Numbered from the stretch's first letter, positions 27,031-36,769 are shown. The stretch: DNA of 51,783 nucleotides from an uncultured Oceanobacter sp. (GCA_913061185.1 CAJXTI010000021.1:1-51783), one strand, 5' to 3'. Notes: generated by a model from the sequence alone, not told the origin. Numbers and translations: made by a program.

Positions 27031-28302
27031 TCAGGAAGCGTTGGCTACCTTGAGTCGTTCAGCCAACACATCGTCAATACAGGATTCCAGAATATCCAGA
27101 CCTTTATTGAGATTGGCTTCTTCAATCGTCAACGGTGTCAGAATCTTGACCACCTGATCATCGGAGCCGCTGGTTTCGATAATCAGCCCCCGGCTGAACG
27201 CCAGCTCGGTAATCTCGGACGCCACCTCACCGGAAGCAAACTCCAGCCCCTGCATAATACCGCGACCCTTGTGCTTGCAATCGCCAGCATGTCGCGCCTG
27301 AATACTTTTCAGACGGCTTTTCAGCAAAAATGCCTTATGTTTGACCTCTGTCGCAAAGCGATCATCACTCCAGTAGGTTTCCAGCGCCCGGCGCGCCGTA
27401 ACAAAGGCATGGTTATTCCCCCGGAATGTGCCGTTGTGTTCGCCCGGCTTCCAGGTGTCGTATTTTTCTTTCAGCAACACCACTGCCATCGGCAGACCAT
27501 AGCCGCCGAGGGACTTGGACAGGGTAATAATATCGGGCTGAATATCAAATTCTTCAAAGCTGAAGAAGGTGCCACTGCGGCCACAACCCGCCTGAATATC
27601 ATCGACAATCAGCAACATATCGTGGCGACGACACAGTGCCTGCAAGCCGCGCATCCATTCAGCACTGGCGACATTCAGACCGCCTTCACCCTGGATACAT
27701 TCCACAATCACTGCGGCGGGATGGCCAAGACCGGAAGAGCCGTCTTCCAGAGCCTTTTCAAAATACTTGAGCGTATCGAAATCGCCGAGATAACCATCAA
27801 ACGGCATAAACTGCACACCTGTCGTTGGCATGCCGTTGGCCTTTTTGTAATAGCCGTTAGCGGTAACCGCTGCCGCTCCCTGAGTGACACCGTGAAAACC
27901 ATTGGTGAACGACACAATGGTCTGACGACCGGTATTCATCCGGGCAATTTTTAACGCCGCTTCCACCGCATTGGTGCCGGTCGGGCCGGTAAACTGCACC
28001 TTGTAGTCCATGCCACGAGGTTCAAGGATATGACTCTGGAACGTCTCGAGAAAATCTCGCTTGGCTTCGGTATGCATATCCAGACCGTGCGTAATGCCGT
28101 CAGCCTCGATGTAATCAATCAGCGCCTGCTTGAATTCAGGGTTGTTGTGGCCGTAGTTCAGCGTCCCTGCACCACCCAGAAAATCGACATACTCTTTACC
28201 CTGATCATCCACCAGAGTAGCGTTATATGCTTTGCGGAACACCACCGGAAATGCACGGCAGTAACCACGAACGTTTGATTCGATGTCTTTAAAAATACCC
28301 AT
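27031..28302 (-). CDS. ectB: diaminobutyrate-2-oxoglutarate transaminase
   Basis: PLP enzyme of class III that makes L-2,4-diaminobutyrate from aspartate semialdehyde and glutamate. It has 423 residues from the ATG at 28302, which follows AAGGAGC. The PLP lysine is Lys263 in [14 protein letters not shown], Asp234 lies in [14 protein letters not shown], and [18 protein letters not shown] forms the phosphate-binding part. The EctB N-terminus ([12 protein letters not shown]) is distinct from ornithine aminotransferases. It is 13 bases after ectA. Confidence 0.97.
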   Translation of the reverse strand: MGIFKDIESNVRGYCRAFPVVFRKAYNATLVDDQGKEYVDFLGGAGTLNYGHNNPEFKQALIDYIEADGITHGLDMHTEAKRDFLETFQSHILEPRGMDYKVQFTGPTGTNAVEAALKIARMNTGRQTIVSFTNGFHGVTQGAAAVTANGYYKKANGMPTTGVQFMPFDGYLGDFDTLKYFEKALEDGSSGLGHPAAVIVECIQGEGGLNVASAEWMRGLQALCRRHDMLLIVDDIQAGCGRSGTFFSFEEFDIQPDIITLSKSLGGYGLPMAVVLLKEKYDTWKPGEHNGTFRGNNHAFVTARRALETYWSDDRFATEVKHKAFLLKSRLKSIQARHAGDCKHKGRGIMQGLEFASGEVASEITELAFSRGLIIETSGSDDQVVKILTPLTIEEANLNKGLDILESCIDDVLAERLKVANAS

Positions 28303-28315
28303 AATCCAGTGCTCC

Positions 28316-28924
28316 TTATTGCTTTTCCAGTGGTTCAAGTGAAGGGGTAGCCGTCTCGGCAAATGGCCCGATCGAGACCAGGGTCTCGGTAGCGTGCGCA
28401 CCATCAAAGTGCTGTTGCTGATCAAACATCACCTCAGTAGCCAGCTCTGCGTCCAGATCCCGCGCCAGACGGCGGAAGGTACTCCAGGACGCTTCATTGG
28501 CAGCGGTGATGCTGGTGTGAACAAAACGAACGAGAGGCCCTTGTTGCTCGATCAGTCGTGCCAGCATCTGGCTGGCCAGTCCCTGGCCACGGGCATGTGG
28601 CGCAACAGCAACCTGCCAGACAAACAGTACATCTGGCTGTTCCGGCACCCGGTAGCCGGAGACAAACCCAGCCAGCTGCCCCTGTGACTCAGCCAAGATA
28701 GCGGTATCCCGGAAGTGAGAGCATTGCAAAAGATTGCAATACATTGAATTGACATCTAAGGGCTTACACTCATTGATAAGCTTGAAAACCCGATTCCCAT
28801 CAGTGGAATTTGGTTTCCGGAAGAGAATATTACTTTGATCTGTATTGGTAATTCCGGACATTTCCGACAATATATCAGTCACACATTTTCTAGAGCCGCC
28901 TACTGAAGCCAAAAGATGCTTCAT
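28316..28924 (-). CDS. ectA: diaminobutyrate acetyltransferase
   Basis: GNAT enzyme that N4-acetylates diaminobutyrate. It has 202 residues if started at 28924. Most EctA homology begins at about residue 33 (ILFRKPNSTDGNRVFKLI), and the ribosome site at 28924 is weak, so an internal start (for instance the ATG at residue 22) is possible. The acetyl-CoA loop is clear in VWQVAVAPHARGQGLASQML, with the later TSITAANEASWSTFRRLAR typical of EctA. It is the first gene of the operon and is read from the promoter at 28957-28985. Confidence 0.95.
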   Translation of the reverse strand: MKHLLASVGGSRKCVTDILSEMSGITNTDQSNILFRKPNSTDGNRVFKLINECKPLDVNSMYCNLLQCSHFRDTAILAESQGQLAGFVSGYRVPEQPDVLFVWQVAVAPHARGQGLASQMLARLIEQQGPLVRFVHTSITAANEASWSTFRRLARDLDAELATEVMFDQQQHFDGAHATETLVSIGPFAETATPSLEPLEKQ

Positions 28925-28956
28925 TACGGCCCAACCATTTATTTAGTACACGAAGC

Positions 28957-28985
28957 ATTTTAGCCGCTCACCAAGATACTTACAA
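28957..28985 (-). promoter_or_regulatory. predicted sigma-70 promoter of the ectoine operon
   Basis: On the minus strand, TTGTAA (28985-28980), a 17-base spacer and TAAAAT (28962-28957) match a sigma-70 promoter. Transcription would begin near 28950, about 26 bases before the ectA start. Osmotic control is known for such operons but is not visible in the hexamers themselves. Confidence 0.55.
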
Positions 28986-29070
28986 CCCTAAGCAATATTT
29001 AGATCAAAATTTAACCAGGCAAGTCTTTTATTGACCCGCTTTTTTATTCACCACCTGTGTCAGCGCCATT

Positions 29071-29090
29071 TATGGCCGCATATGGCCGCA
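29071..29090 (+). repeat. perfect tandem decamer between ectA and ectR
   Basis: TATGGCCGCA occurs twice in direct succession, preceded by a short dyad CCATTTATGG (29067-29076). It lies about 100 bases upstream of both ectR and the ectA promoter. It may be a binding site, but nothing shows which protein binds. Confidence 0.6.
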
Positions 29091-29190
29091 GCTGTAAGAT
29101 CCGCCACAATCGGGCAACAACCATTTTCTTCGTACTCTAATCATTGCCAGCAAGGTAGAATCATCCGATCTATCCACAGTTGTGCTGCTC

Positions 29191-29703
29191 ATGAAACGTT
29201 ATGATGAAGTCCTGGTCGCCTTGCGACGTATTATTCGCGCCACTGACCTGCATTCAAAACAACTGAGTAAAACGTCAGGGTTAACCGCTCCCCAGCTCCT
29301 GATCCTGCAGACCCTGCGCCACAACGATGACATGACAGTGGGCGAAGTGGCGCGCAAGGTCAGCCTGTCCCAGGCCACCGTCACGACGATCATTGATCGT
29401 CTGGAAAAGCGTGGTTACGTTGTCCGGGAGCGTGGCAGCAGTGACAAGCGCAAGGTTTACGTTCACCTGACGGAAGAGGCACACAAAGCGCTGATGAATG
29501 CACCACGGCCACTGCAGGAAAGCTTCATCCGACAATTCCAGGATTTGCAAGAGTGGGAGCAGACCATGATCCTCAGCTCTCTGGAGCGAGTGGCCTACAT
29601 GATGGATGCGCAACACATCGACGCCTCCCCGGTACTGGATGTTGGCGCCCTCGACCGAATAGGAAATAATTCCCCGACAGAGCATTCATCAGGGAACCCC
29701 TGA
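29191..29703 (+). CDS. ectR: MarR-family regulator of ectoine synthesis, EctR-type
   Basis: A winged-helix regulator of 170 residues divergent from ectA. Characterised EctR proteins of halophilic methylotrophs repress ectABC at low salinity. The start is taken at 29191 (MKRYDEVLVALRRIIRATDLHS, the EctR-like N-terminus); a GTG at 29182 would add three residues, and neither has a clear ribosome site. The wHTH is visible at about residues 30-95: LTAPQLLILQTL, MTVGEVARKVSLSQATVTTIIDRLEKRGYVVRE is the recognition helix and wing (split here only for description). The C-terminal tail after residue 145 is low in structure. Confidence 0.9.
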   Translation: MKRYDEVLVALRRIIRATDLHSKQLSKTSGLTAPQLLILQTLRHNDDMTVGEVARKVSLSQATVTTIIDRLEKRGYVVRERGSSDKRKVYVHLTEEAHKALMNAPRPLQESFIRQFQDLQEWEQTMILSSLERVAYMMDAQHIDASPVLDVGALDRIGNNSPTEHSSGNP

Positions 29704-29840
29704 CCATCCGCTACATCTCAGGACAACCCCAACAGTGATTGTCCGACTTAGGCGGGCTAACTGACGTTGGTCATACACTTGTCACGCCGGCTGTGATACT
29801 CAATAGGACAGCCCCTATCAACCCAGGACGGAGAGAGTCC

Positions 29841-31019
29841 ATGACAGACGTAGTAATAGTTGCAGCAACCCGTACCGCCATCGGCAGCTTTGGCGGCTCC
29901 TTGGCCAGCCTGTCTGCTGTCGAGCTCGGCGCACAGGTCATCAAGTCATTAATGAACAAGACTGGCGTTGCTGACGATCAAATCGACGAAGTAATCATGG
30001 GTCATGTACTGACCGCTGGCTGCGGACAAAACCCGGCCCGCCAAAGTGCGATCAAGGCAGGCCTGGCAGAAACGACCTCGGCCATGACCATCAACAAGGT
30101 CTGCGGTTCAGGTCTCAAGGCATTACACTTGGCAGCACAATCCATCGCTTGCGGTGACGCCGATCTGGTGATCGCAGGCGGACAAGAGTCCATGTCCAAC
30201 GCTCCCCACGCATTGCCAAACTCCCGCAATGGTCAACGCATGGGTGACTGGAACATGGTAGATACCATGATTTCCGACGGCCTGTGGGATGCATTTAATG
30301 GCTACCACATGGGTGTTACCGCCGAAAATATCGCCGACGAATACAACATCACACGAGAAGAGCAGGATGCCTTTGCCGCCGCTTCCCAGGCCAAGGCTGT
30401 TGCTGCCATTGAAGCTGGCAAGTTCAAAGATGAAATTACCGCCGTTGAGATTCCACAGCGCAAAGGTGATCCACTCATTTTTGATACTGACGAAGGCCCT
30501 CGCGCCGGTGTAACGGCTGAAAAACTGGCGGGCATGCGTGCGGCATTCAAGCGTGATGGTTCCGTCACCGCTGGCAATGCGTCCTCCCTGAATGACGGTG
30601 CCGCCGCTGTCATGCTGGCCAGCAAGGAAAAGGCCGACGCTCTGGGCTTGCCTGTTCTGGCCACCATCAAGGCCTATTCCAACGCGGGTGTGAGCCCCAA
30701 AATCATGGGTACTGGTCCAATCCCTGCGACCAAAAAGTGTCTGGAAAAAGCAGGATGGGAAATTTCAGACCTGGATCTGATTGAAGCCAACGAAGCCTTT
30801 GCCGTGCAGGCTCTCTCCGTCAACAAGGGGCTGGGCTGGGATGTCGAGAAAATCAACGTCAATGGCGGTGCGATTGCATTGGGCCACCCGATCGGCGCTT
30901 CTGGCTGCCGCATCCTGGTTACCCTGCTGCATGAAATGATTCGTCAGGATGCCAAAAAAGGATTGGCCACCCTGTGTATCGGTGGCGGCATGGGTGTCGC
31001 TCTGGCTATCGAACGCTAG
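29841..31019 (+). CDS. acetyl-CoA C-acetyltransferase (biosynthetic thiolase, PhaA/AtoB type)
   Basis: Condenses two acetyl-CoA to acetoacetyl-CoA, or cleaves it. It has 392 residues from the ATG at 29841 ([15 protein letters not shown]), which follows GGAGAGAG; upstream in-frame codons show no similarity. The nucleophile is Cys88 in [11 protein letters not shown], the His motif is [14 protein letters not shown] near 345, and the second active Cys lies in TLCIGGGMG near 378. It faces the PHA depolymerase gene at 31208, so a role in polyhydroxybutyrate turnover is likely. No phaB or phaC is in the window. An intrinsic terminator follows. Confidence 0.95.
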   Translation: MTDVVIVAATRTAIGSFGGSLASLSAVELGAQVIKSLMNKTGVADDQIDEVIMGHVLTAGCGQNPARQSAIKAGLAETTSAMTINKVCGSGLKALHLAAQSIACGDADLVIAGGQESMSNAPHALPNSRNGQRMGDWNMVDTMISDGLWDAFNGYHMGVTAENIADEYNITREEQDAFAAASQAKAVAAIEAGKFKDEITAVEIPQRKGDPLIFDTDEGPRAGVTAEKLAGMRAAFKRDGSVTAGNASSLNDGAAAVMLASKEKADALGLPVLATIKAYSNAGVSPKIMGTGPIPATKKCLEKAGWEISDLDLIEANEAFAVQALSVNKGLGWDVEKINVNGGAIALGHPIGASGCRILVTLLHEMIRQDAKKGLATLCIGGGMGVALAIER

Positions 31020-31070
31020 TCAGTCAGATCTGGCGATAGCCGCATGACAGCTATCGCCCAGACAGTGTAA

Positions 31071-31115
31071 GACAAAAAAAGGCCAGGACTGTTTCAGTCG
31101 CTGGCCTTTTTTGTC
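31071..31115 (+). terminator. intrinsic terminator of the thiolase gene
   Basis: Stem GGCCAG-GACT / AGTC-(G)-CTGGCC with loop GTTTC, flanked by A7 on the left and T6 on the right. Another 9-bp stem (31032-31040 / 31050-31058) lies just before it without a T run. The A/T flanks would also let it stop transcription from the opposite side. Confidence 0.9.
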
Positions 31116-31207
31116 TTTTATAACAATTTGTAGCAAGGATGCTGCCGTTGCCCTCTCTGGCGTCAAGAAGCCGCTATTCGGCAAGAGCCGATCAGCGGCA
31201 ACGTCAC

Positions 31208-32641
31208 TTACTCCGGAGTTTCAGTCTTTGGCTTGCTCGGAGCAGGCTTTCTTGGCGCACGAGGCTTACGAGCCGGGGGCGGTGATATGGCGCTGGCGGG
31301 TTCTGGCGCACTGGGCGACGACTTACTGATGGCAGCAACAGGCGCTGGCTGCGGCGTAGCTTCTTCAACAACCGGCTCTACCGCCTCAACAACCGCAAGA
31401 TCTTTATGCTCACTGGCTCTTTTTGGCTGCTCCGCAATAAATGCCTTCACCTTGGGTGCAATCATCTCCCTGAACCGACGGCCATTAAAGATGCCGTAGT
31501 GGCCCACACCTTCCGCTTCCATATGTTGCTTGCGATCTTCTGCAATACCGGAACACAGCTCCAGCGCACACGATGTCTGGCCACGACCAGTGATATCGTC
31601 CAGCTCACCTTCAACCGTCATCATCGCCATGTCAGTGATGTCAGCCAGATCAATCCTGCTGCCACGGTAATCCATTTCACCTTTGGGTAACGCCTGATCC
31701 AGAAACACCCGACGAATGGTATCCAGATAATAATGCGCTGGCATATCCATTACAGACAGATACTCATTGTAAAACAGCCGATGCCCTTCGGCGCTTTCAC
31801 CATCACCCTTGACCAAATCGGCAAAGAACTTGAAGTGTTTACTGACGTGAGAGTCCATATTCATGGACATAAAACCGGAGAGCTGAATAAACCCTGGATA
31901 CACCAACTGACCACGGCCGGTAAAGCCACGAGGCACCCGACAAATGACGTTATCTTCAAACCACTCAAGATCCTTGCCCGAGGCGTAATCATTCACTTCG
32001 GTCGGATTGATACGGACATCGATCGGCCCACCCATCAGCGTCATACTGGCTGGCAAACAAGGGTCGTTATCCTTCGACATCAGACTGGCAGCAACCAGAG
32101 CAGGTATACACGGCTGGCACACCGCAATCACGTGAACGTCTGGCCCCAGGGCACGACAGAATTCAATCAGGTAGTCGACATAATCATCAAAATGAAAAGC
32201 GCCATCTGCCATGGGTACATCACGGGCATTTTTCCAGTCAGTGATATATACCTCATGATCAGGCAAAAACTCCCGTACCGTCCCCCGCAACAGGGTCGCA
32301 TAATGGCCTGACAAAGGCGCGATCATCATTACCTTAGGTTGATTTTCGGGCGCATTCTCACGACGAAAATGCAACAGATTGCAGTAAGGACGATCCACGA
32401 TCACTTCGTATTCTATGGCAACTTCGCGACCATCAATCTCGGTTGCATCCAATTCCCAGGTAGGGGTTTCATAACAATCGGTCAGTCGCTCAACGGTTTC
32501 CAGCCAGGCTCGCATGGTACGGAAAGTCCAGCCGTAATTAAGAGGGTTAACAGGCTGATACAGGAACTGTCTGGTCATTCGAGACAGGATGTGGATGGGC
32601 CGCATGGCGTCCATCATTTGAGCATTCATGTTATAGAGCAT
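31208..32641 (-). CDS. phaZ: intracellular polyhydroxyalkanoate depolymerase with basic Pro/Ala tail
   Basis: Degrades stored PHB granules. It has 477 residues; ATG at 32641 after GAGGGA. The catalytic centre is of the intracellular PhaZ type with a cysteine nucleophile: Cys175 in VIAVCQPCIPALVA, with the Asp in VEGELDDITGRGQT and the His in VGHYGIFNGRRF completing the expected triad. The N-terminus NYGWTFRTMRAWLETVERL is typical. After about residue 405 the protein continues with a 70-residue tail rich in Pro, Ala, Ser and Lys, ending in repeated K/R-P pairs (PPARKPRAPRKPAPSKPK), absent from standard PhaZ1 enzymes of about 420 residues. It converges with the thiolase gene. Confidence 0.93.
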   Translation of the reverse strand: MLYNMNAQMMDAMRPIHILSRMTRQFLYQPVNPLNYGWTFRTMRAWLETVERLTDCYETPTWELDATEIDGREVAIEYEVIVDRPYCNLLHFRRENAPENQPKVMMIAPLSGHYATLLRGTVREFLPDHEVYITDWKNARDVPMADGAFHFDDYVDYLIEFCRALGPDVHVIAVCQPCIPALVAASLMSKDNDPCLPASMTLMGGPIDVRINPTEVNDYASGKDLEWFEDNVICRVPRGFTGRGQLVYPGFIQLSGFMSMNMDSHVSKHFKFFADLVKGDGESAEGHRLFYNEYLSVMDMPAHYYLDTIRRVFLDQALPKGEMDYRGSRIDLADITDMAMMTVEGELDDITGRGQTSCALELCSGIAEDRKQHMEAEGVGHYGIFNGRRFREMIAPKVKAFIAEQPKRASEHKDLAVVEAVEPVVEEATPQPAPVAAISKSSPSAPEPASAISPPPARKPRAPRKPAPSKPKTETPE

Positions 32642-32927
32642 GATCTGTTTCCCTCGCTTCCGCCTGACACACAGGCCTGATAAGTAGCCAAAATCGTAAC
32701 AGAAATCGGTTGATCCGTATGATGAAGGATTAGGTCGAAATCATCTATAAACCGAACAACAAATAACCAACATGGACGTTTGTAATGTTTGTCCTGTATT
32801 ACCCCATCCCTTTGTACAATAGGCAGGATCACGCAACAGTGTTTACAACTGCGGCCCCGTCATGGCGGCATAATGACGGTTTACAATTGCCAGTGGCACA
32901 TTCCCCTAACGTTACGGAAACCTATCG

Positions 32928-33143
32928 ATGCACCTGAAACTAAGACTGATACACAGCACCATGATGTCCGGCGTACTCAGCCTGCTGATGAGCTGCTGGA
33001 TTCTATATATCAACCTCGGCTACTCCAGTCATTTTTTTGCACTCTGGATGAAAGCCTGGGGGCTGGCGTGGCCGCCCGCATTGGTCATTTCGTTTCTTGC
33101 AGGCCCAAGCCTTCTCCACTTAGCGCAAAAGCTGTCGAAATAA
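32928..33143 (+). CDS. DUF2798 small membrane protein
   Basis: A 71-residue protein with two transmembrane helices (about residues 12-32 and 43-63). The sequence FFALWMKAWGLAWPPALVIS matches the DUF2798 pattern (FxxWLKAxxxAWPxA). The function of this family is not known. The ribosome site is weak (CGGAAA). It is probably transcribed alone: 137 bases separate it from the DUF481 gene, and 286 bases without a recognisable gene lie upstream. Confidence 0.78.
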   Translation: MHLKLRLIHSTMMSGVLSLLMSCWILYINLGYSSHFFALWMKAWGLAWPPALVISFLAGPSLLHLAQKLSK

Positions 33144-33279
33144 GCCTGGTCAAGATGCCCCGTCCCGTAAAACCACCCAGTCAGCACCCATGACGAAAAC
33201 GCCGTTGCTGAGGTTGAATTGTCAAACATGCGCCGTTACCCTGCCGCATTAAATTGCTACGCCTCTTACGGAGATATCC

Positions 33280-33999
33280 ATGATCAAACAGGCCCTTGCT
33301 CTGACCTTACTGGCTCTCGCCGCACACTCCCAGGCATCAGACGCAGAAAAGACGCCACCGTTTTGGGGAGGAGCTGCCGAGCTGGGCAGTATTACTACCT
33401 CCGGCAATACCGAGACCAGCAGTTTGAATGGCAAGTTCGCCTTGTGGCGCAAAGGTATCGACTGGGATACCAACTATCGCCTTGAGGCTCTGACCAGCGA
33501 GGAAGATGGCACCGTCTCCAAGGAAACCTACTACGGCTCGGTGCAGTTTGATCGTAACTTCGGCGAACACTCCTACCTGGCCATTCACGCCGATCAGGAA
33601 CGGGCGCGTTTTTCCGGTTTTACCTATCAAAGTACCGTCTCAATTGGCTACGGTTACCGGGTCATCGAATCGGACACCATGAAACTGGATCTCGAAGCTG
33701 GCCCCGGTTACAACCGTGACAAGCTGGAAAACTCTGGCGAAATTAAAGATCAGGGCATCGCCCGACTGGCACTGAAATATGGCTGGGAAATCAACAAGGG
33801 CACCGTCTTTACCCAAACAGCCAGCGCGGAAATGGGTGGTGACAACAGCACCTATAAAAGCGAAACCGGCCTGAAAAGCCAGATCAATGGCTCACTGGCC
33901 ACCAAGCTGACTTATAAAATAAAATACGTTGATCAGGTTCCCGAAGAAAACAAGAACCTGGACAAGGAATTCGGCGTTACCCTCGTATACAGCTTCTGA
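33280..33999 (+). CDS. DUF481 outer-membrane protein (YdiY-like, salt-induced type)
   Basis: A 239-residue predicted outer-membrane beta-barrel of the DUF481 family, often named salt-induced outer membrane protein. The signal peptide (MIKQALALTLLALAAHSQAS) is followed by the family opening WGGAAELGSITTSGNTETSSLNGK-like strand. Later strands show alternating patterns, and the protein ends GVTLVYSF with a terminal Phe. A GGAGATATCC ribosome site precedes the ATG. Presence near ectoine genes fits life in salt water but shows no direct link. Confidence 0.9.
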   Translation: MIKQALALTLLALAAHSQASDAEKTPPFWGGAAELGSITTSGNTETSSLNGKFALWRKGIDWDTNYRLEALTSEEDGTVSKETYYGSVQFDRNFGEHSYLAIHADQERARFSGFTYQSTVSIGYGYRVIESDTMKLDLEAGPGYNRDKLENSGEIKDQGIARLALKYGWEINKGTVFTQTASAEMGGDNSTYKSETGLKSQINGSLATKLTYKIKYVDQVPEENKNLDKEFGVTLVYSF

Positions 34000-34020
34000 G
34001 GATACGCTGGAGCCAGACCA

Positions 34021-34809
34021 TCATGACCGGTCTGGCTCCCAGGCGGGCCATTCCGGATAGTCGCTCCCGGATTGCTGGCAGAACTTGCCATTGCCTGCCG
34101 GTTCGTCAAAGCATCGATCAGGTTCGGCTGAGGGTTCAGGCGGCGGAGGTAAATTCCAAGGCAATCTTGCACCACCTTTTCCAGGGCCATCCCGAAAATC
34201 TTCCGGTTTCGGCCAGCGCTTCCTTTTCTCACGCCGTCGTTGTTGTTGCTGAACCTCCGCCAGCTGCTCTGGCGTCAGAACATTACTCAACAGCTTTTCT
34301 ATTCCAATCCGAGCGGCTTCCATCTGACTATGATCCATTGGCCAATCAAAATCAGCCGTAATGGCAGCCTGCGAGTGTTCCAGCCGTTGCCACTGAGCCG
34401 GAGAAAGCGCCAACTCTTGCACCATACGCTCCAGCATTTCTGCGGTCGCTTTGCGGTGAAAGCGCTGCACAATGGTATCCGCCTGCAAACGCTGAGCCTC
34501 AGTCAGTACCTGCTGCAACTGCTTTCGCATCCCGACTTCCAATTCACGCTCTTGCGCCCGTTGCTTGAGCCATTGCTGCTCGTCAAACCCCTGCCCCCAG
34601 CGTGGAATAGATTCGTCACGCAGTTGCTGAAAGTGCTGTCGAAAGCCGGTTTCAATACGTGCTATTTCAGCCTGCTGTTTGCTGCTGAGATCAAGCAACT
34701 CCGACCAGTCCATCACCCGATGAGGCCCTTCAAACGCACAAACTTCCATACCAAAGCCCAGCACGGGCAGCAGACTGATCAGAAGCAACCATTGTCGTAA
34801 AATTCTCAT
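34021..34809 (-). CDS. periplasmic Spy/CpxP-like protein, divergent
   Basis: A 262-residue protein with a signal peptide (MRILRQWLLLISLLPVLGFGMEVCA). The body is helical and rich in Gln and Arg, with two LTxxQ-like repeats characteristic of Spy/CpxP chaperones: LALSPAQWQRL and VLTPEQLAEVQQQQRRR. The C-terminal 65 residues are Pro-rich (LPWNLPPPPEPS) and carry two cysteines (RCFDEP, KFCQQS) that may form a disulfide. Spy/CpxP proteins bind unfolded envelope proteins; that role here is inference, since the match is weak outside the repeats. AAGG precedes the ATG. It converges with the DUF481 gene, 21 bases away. Confidence 0.6.
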   Translation of the reverse strand: MRILRQWLLLISLLPVLGFGMEVCAFEGPHRVMDWSELLDLSSKQQAEIARIETGFRQHFQQLRDESIPRWGQGFDEQQWLKQRAQERELEVGMRKQLQQVLTEAQRLQADTIVQRFHRKATAEMLERMVQELALSPAQWQRLEHSQAAITADFDWPMDHSQMEAARIGIEKLLSNVLTPEQLAEVQQQQRRREKRKRWPKPEDFRDGPGKGGARLPWNLPPPPEPSAEPDRCFDEPAGNGKFCQQSGSDYPEWPAWEPDRS

Positions 34810-35010
34810 GTCATGCCTTCTGCAATCTTATTTATAAACCGCTCAACGATATATCACATTGAGACATCTCACCGTCCTGGATGTGTGAGCCTGAGCAAAG
34901 AATTGTCACAGTTCATCTGCAAGTATCCATACCTGAATCCGTCCACCCGGTTACCGTCCAGCACCAATACTGGTTATTATAGGTGGGAACATTCGTTAGA
35001 GCGCAGCCCC

Positions 35011-35595
35011 ATGACCGATCACGACGATACGTTTTTCCAGGAGATGCAAGACGTCAAACCTCTGCATACCCAAGCCAAAGTCGCTCTTCGAAAGGGGGAT
35101 ATTACACTGGCCTCACAACAGGCACGCCGCCTTGCGGCCATTGATGACAGCCCCAAACGCGACCCCAATTATTTACAGACAAGCAACATCAAACGTATTG
35201 GCCCACACGATGTCGTTGGCTTTAAACGTCCAGGGATTCAGGATGGCGTATTTCGCAAGTTACGTCTGGGAAAATATGAGAGCGAGGCGCGTCTCGACCT
35301 GCATCGCCGCACGGTAGAAGAGGCCCGCCGACAACTGTTCCGATTTTTTCAGGACTGCATGGAACACGACATTCGCAGTGTGATTGTGTTGCCCGGTAAA
35401 GGTGAACGCAGTGAAGGCGATTCCGCAATATTAAAAAGCTACCTGGTGCATTGGCTGGAACAGATTGATGACGTCCAGGCTTACCATACCGCCCAACCGC
35501 AGCACGGCGGAGCCGGGGTGTTTTATGTATTACTGCGAAAAAGCGAACGCAAGAAACAGCAAGCCAGAGAACTGTACAGCAAGGGACGGCTGTAA
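35011..35595 (+). CDS. smrA: Smr-domain endonuclease, SmrA-like
   Basis: A 194-residue protein with a C-terminal Smr (MutS2-related) domain at about 93-185: the family motif LDLHRRTVEEARRQL, then VIVLPGKGERSEGDSAILK in place of the usual HGKG, and HGGAGVFYVLLRK at the end. SmrA-type proteins show nicking nuclease activity. The N-terminal part (TFFQEMQDVKPL) matches the SmrA/SmrB extension. The start at 35011 is chosen by homology; the ribosome site is poor. Upstream in-frame codons back to 34813 look non-coding. Confidence 0.88.
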   Translation: MTDHDDTFFQEMQDVKPLHTQAKVALRKGDITLASQQARRLAAIDDSPKRDPNYLQTSNIKRIGPHDVVGFKRPGIQDGVFRKLRLGKYESEARLDLHRRTVEEARRQLFRFFQDCMEHDIRSVIVLPGKGERSEGDSAILKSYLVHWLEQIDDVQAYHTAQPQHGGAGVFYVLLRKSERKKQQARELYSKGRL

Positions 35596-35785
35596 TATCA
35601 GCCAGCGGCAAACCAACTCCGACTACCGCTATTGCCGCATCCGGGATGTCGGCCATCCAGCATGGCATCATCATGTAGTACCCCGCTGTTACCCACCGCC
35701 GTTAACCAGCCCTTAAAGTAAAAGCCCGTCGTCGTTGTGACGACAGTCCAGATAACAATTCCAGATAACAATAAGGAACTGACTC

Positions 35786-36352
35786 ATGGCCAAGGTACTG
35801 TTTATTGCCGGTGATTTTGTTGAAGACTACGAACTGATGGTGCCCTTTCAGGCATTGCAGATGGTGGGTCACGAAGTGCATGTAATCTGCCCGGATAAAG
35901 CCGCGGGCGACATCATCAAAACGGCCATTCACGACTTTGAAGGCGACCAGACCTACACGGAGAAACCAGGCCATAATTTTGCGCTGAACGCTGATTTTGC
36001 GGGCCTCAACCCCGCGGATTACGACGCCCTGCTACTGCCCGGTGGTCGCGCCCCGGAATATCTGCGCTTGAACAGCGACGTGATCACCATGGTCAAACAC
36101 TTTGCCGACGCCAACAAGCCGATTGCGGCCGTTTGCCATGGCGCCCAGATTCTGACCACGGCAGATGTTATTCGTGAGCGTACGATTTCCGCCTACCCCG
36201 CCTGCGCGCCAGAAGTTACGATGGCCGGTGGTATTTACGCCAATATCGCGGTGACCGAAGCCGTTACCGACGGCAATCTGGTGACCGCTCCGGCCTGGCC
36301 TGCTCATCCGTCATGGTTGGCTCAATTTAATCAGCTATTGATAGCGTTGTGA
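35786..36352 (+). CDS. DJ-1/PfpI family protein
   Basis: A 188-residue member of the DJ-1/PfpI superfamily (glyoxalase III / deglycase / protease-like). The nucleophile is Cys117 in [10 protein letters not shown], with Glu14 (FVEDYE) near the N-terminus and [13 protein letters not shown] before the elbow; HPSW near the end is also family-like. The precise activity varies between members and cannot be fixed here. A strong AAGGAA ribosome site precedes the ATG. It stands alone, 190 bases after smrA. Confidence 0.92.
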   Translation: MAKVLFIAGDFVEDYELMVPFQALQMVGHEVHVICPDKAAGDIIKTAIHDFEGDQTYTEKPGHNFALNADFAGLNPADYDALLLPGGRAPEYLRLNSDVITMVKHFADANKPIAAVCHGAQILTTADVIRERTISAYPACAPEVTMAGGIYANIAVTEAVTDGNLVTAPAWPAHPSWLAQFNQLLIAL

Positions 36353-36446
36353 GTTTCCCTTCCAGCCAAACCCGCTAGAATCGTCCAGATACGCCCTGCC
36401 ATATCCGCAGGGCATTCTGAATTTGGCCGGTGCCAGAGGAGGCGAT

Positions 36447-36761
36447 ATGTGTGAAATTTATTCCGCTGCCGAACCTGAGTTGTTTGAATTAAAAACCCGT
36501 TCCATCCGCCTGGATGGTGTTGTCACCAGTATTCGGCTGGAGGCGGTTTTCTGGCATTTGCTGGAAGACATCGCCAGTGATGCGGAGCTGTCACTGGGTA
36601 CGTTTCTAAGCCGCATTCACCGCGAAGTGATTGCACGGCGAGGCGAGGTCGGTAACTTTGCCTCACTGCTGCGAGTCGCCTGCACCACGCACCTCAACCA
36701 GGGCCAGCGCCTGACAGTACCACCAGACCGGGCCCGCTTGAGCCCGGATATTCAGCACTGA
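36447..36761 (+). CDS. ribbon-helix-helix domain protein
   Basis: A 104-residue protein. The start at 36447 is chosen because a consensus AGGAGG lies just before it. The segment KTRSIRLDGVVTSIRLEAVFWHLLEDIA has the strand-helix pattern of the RHH_4 group (small DNA-binding proteins sometimes labelled aryl-sulfate sulfotransferase-like in older annotation), followed by LGTFLSRIHREV and NFASLLRVACTTHL, all typical. It may be a small regulator; its target is unknown. It converges with ilvA only 8 bases away. Confidence 0.82.
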   Translation: MCEIYSAAEPELFELKTRSIRLDGVVTSIRLEAVFWHLLEDIASDAELSLGTFLSRIHREVIARRGEVGNFASLLRVACTTHLNQGQRLTVPPDRARLSPDIQH

Positions 36762-36769
36762 CGACTGAA

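Noticed and set aside
29704..29840. In-frame upstream extension of the thiolase from 29739
   Set aside because: No homology before [15 protein letters not shown], and a good ribosome site precedes 29841.
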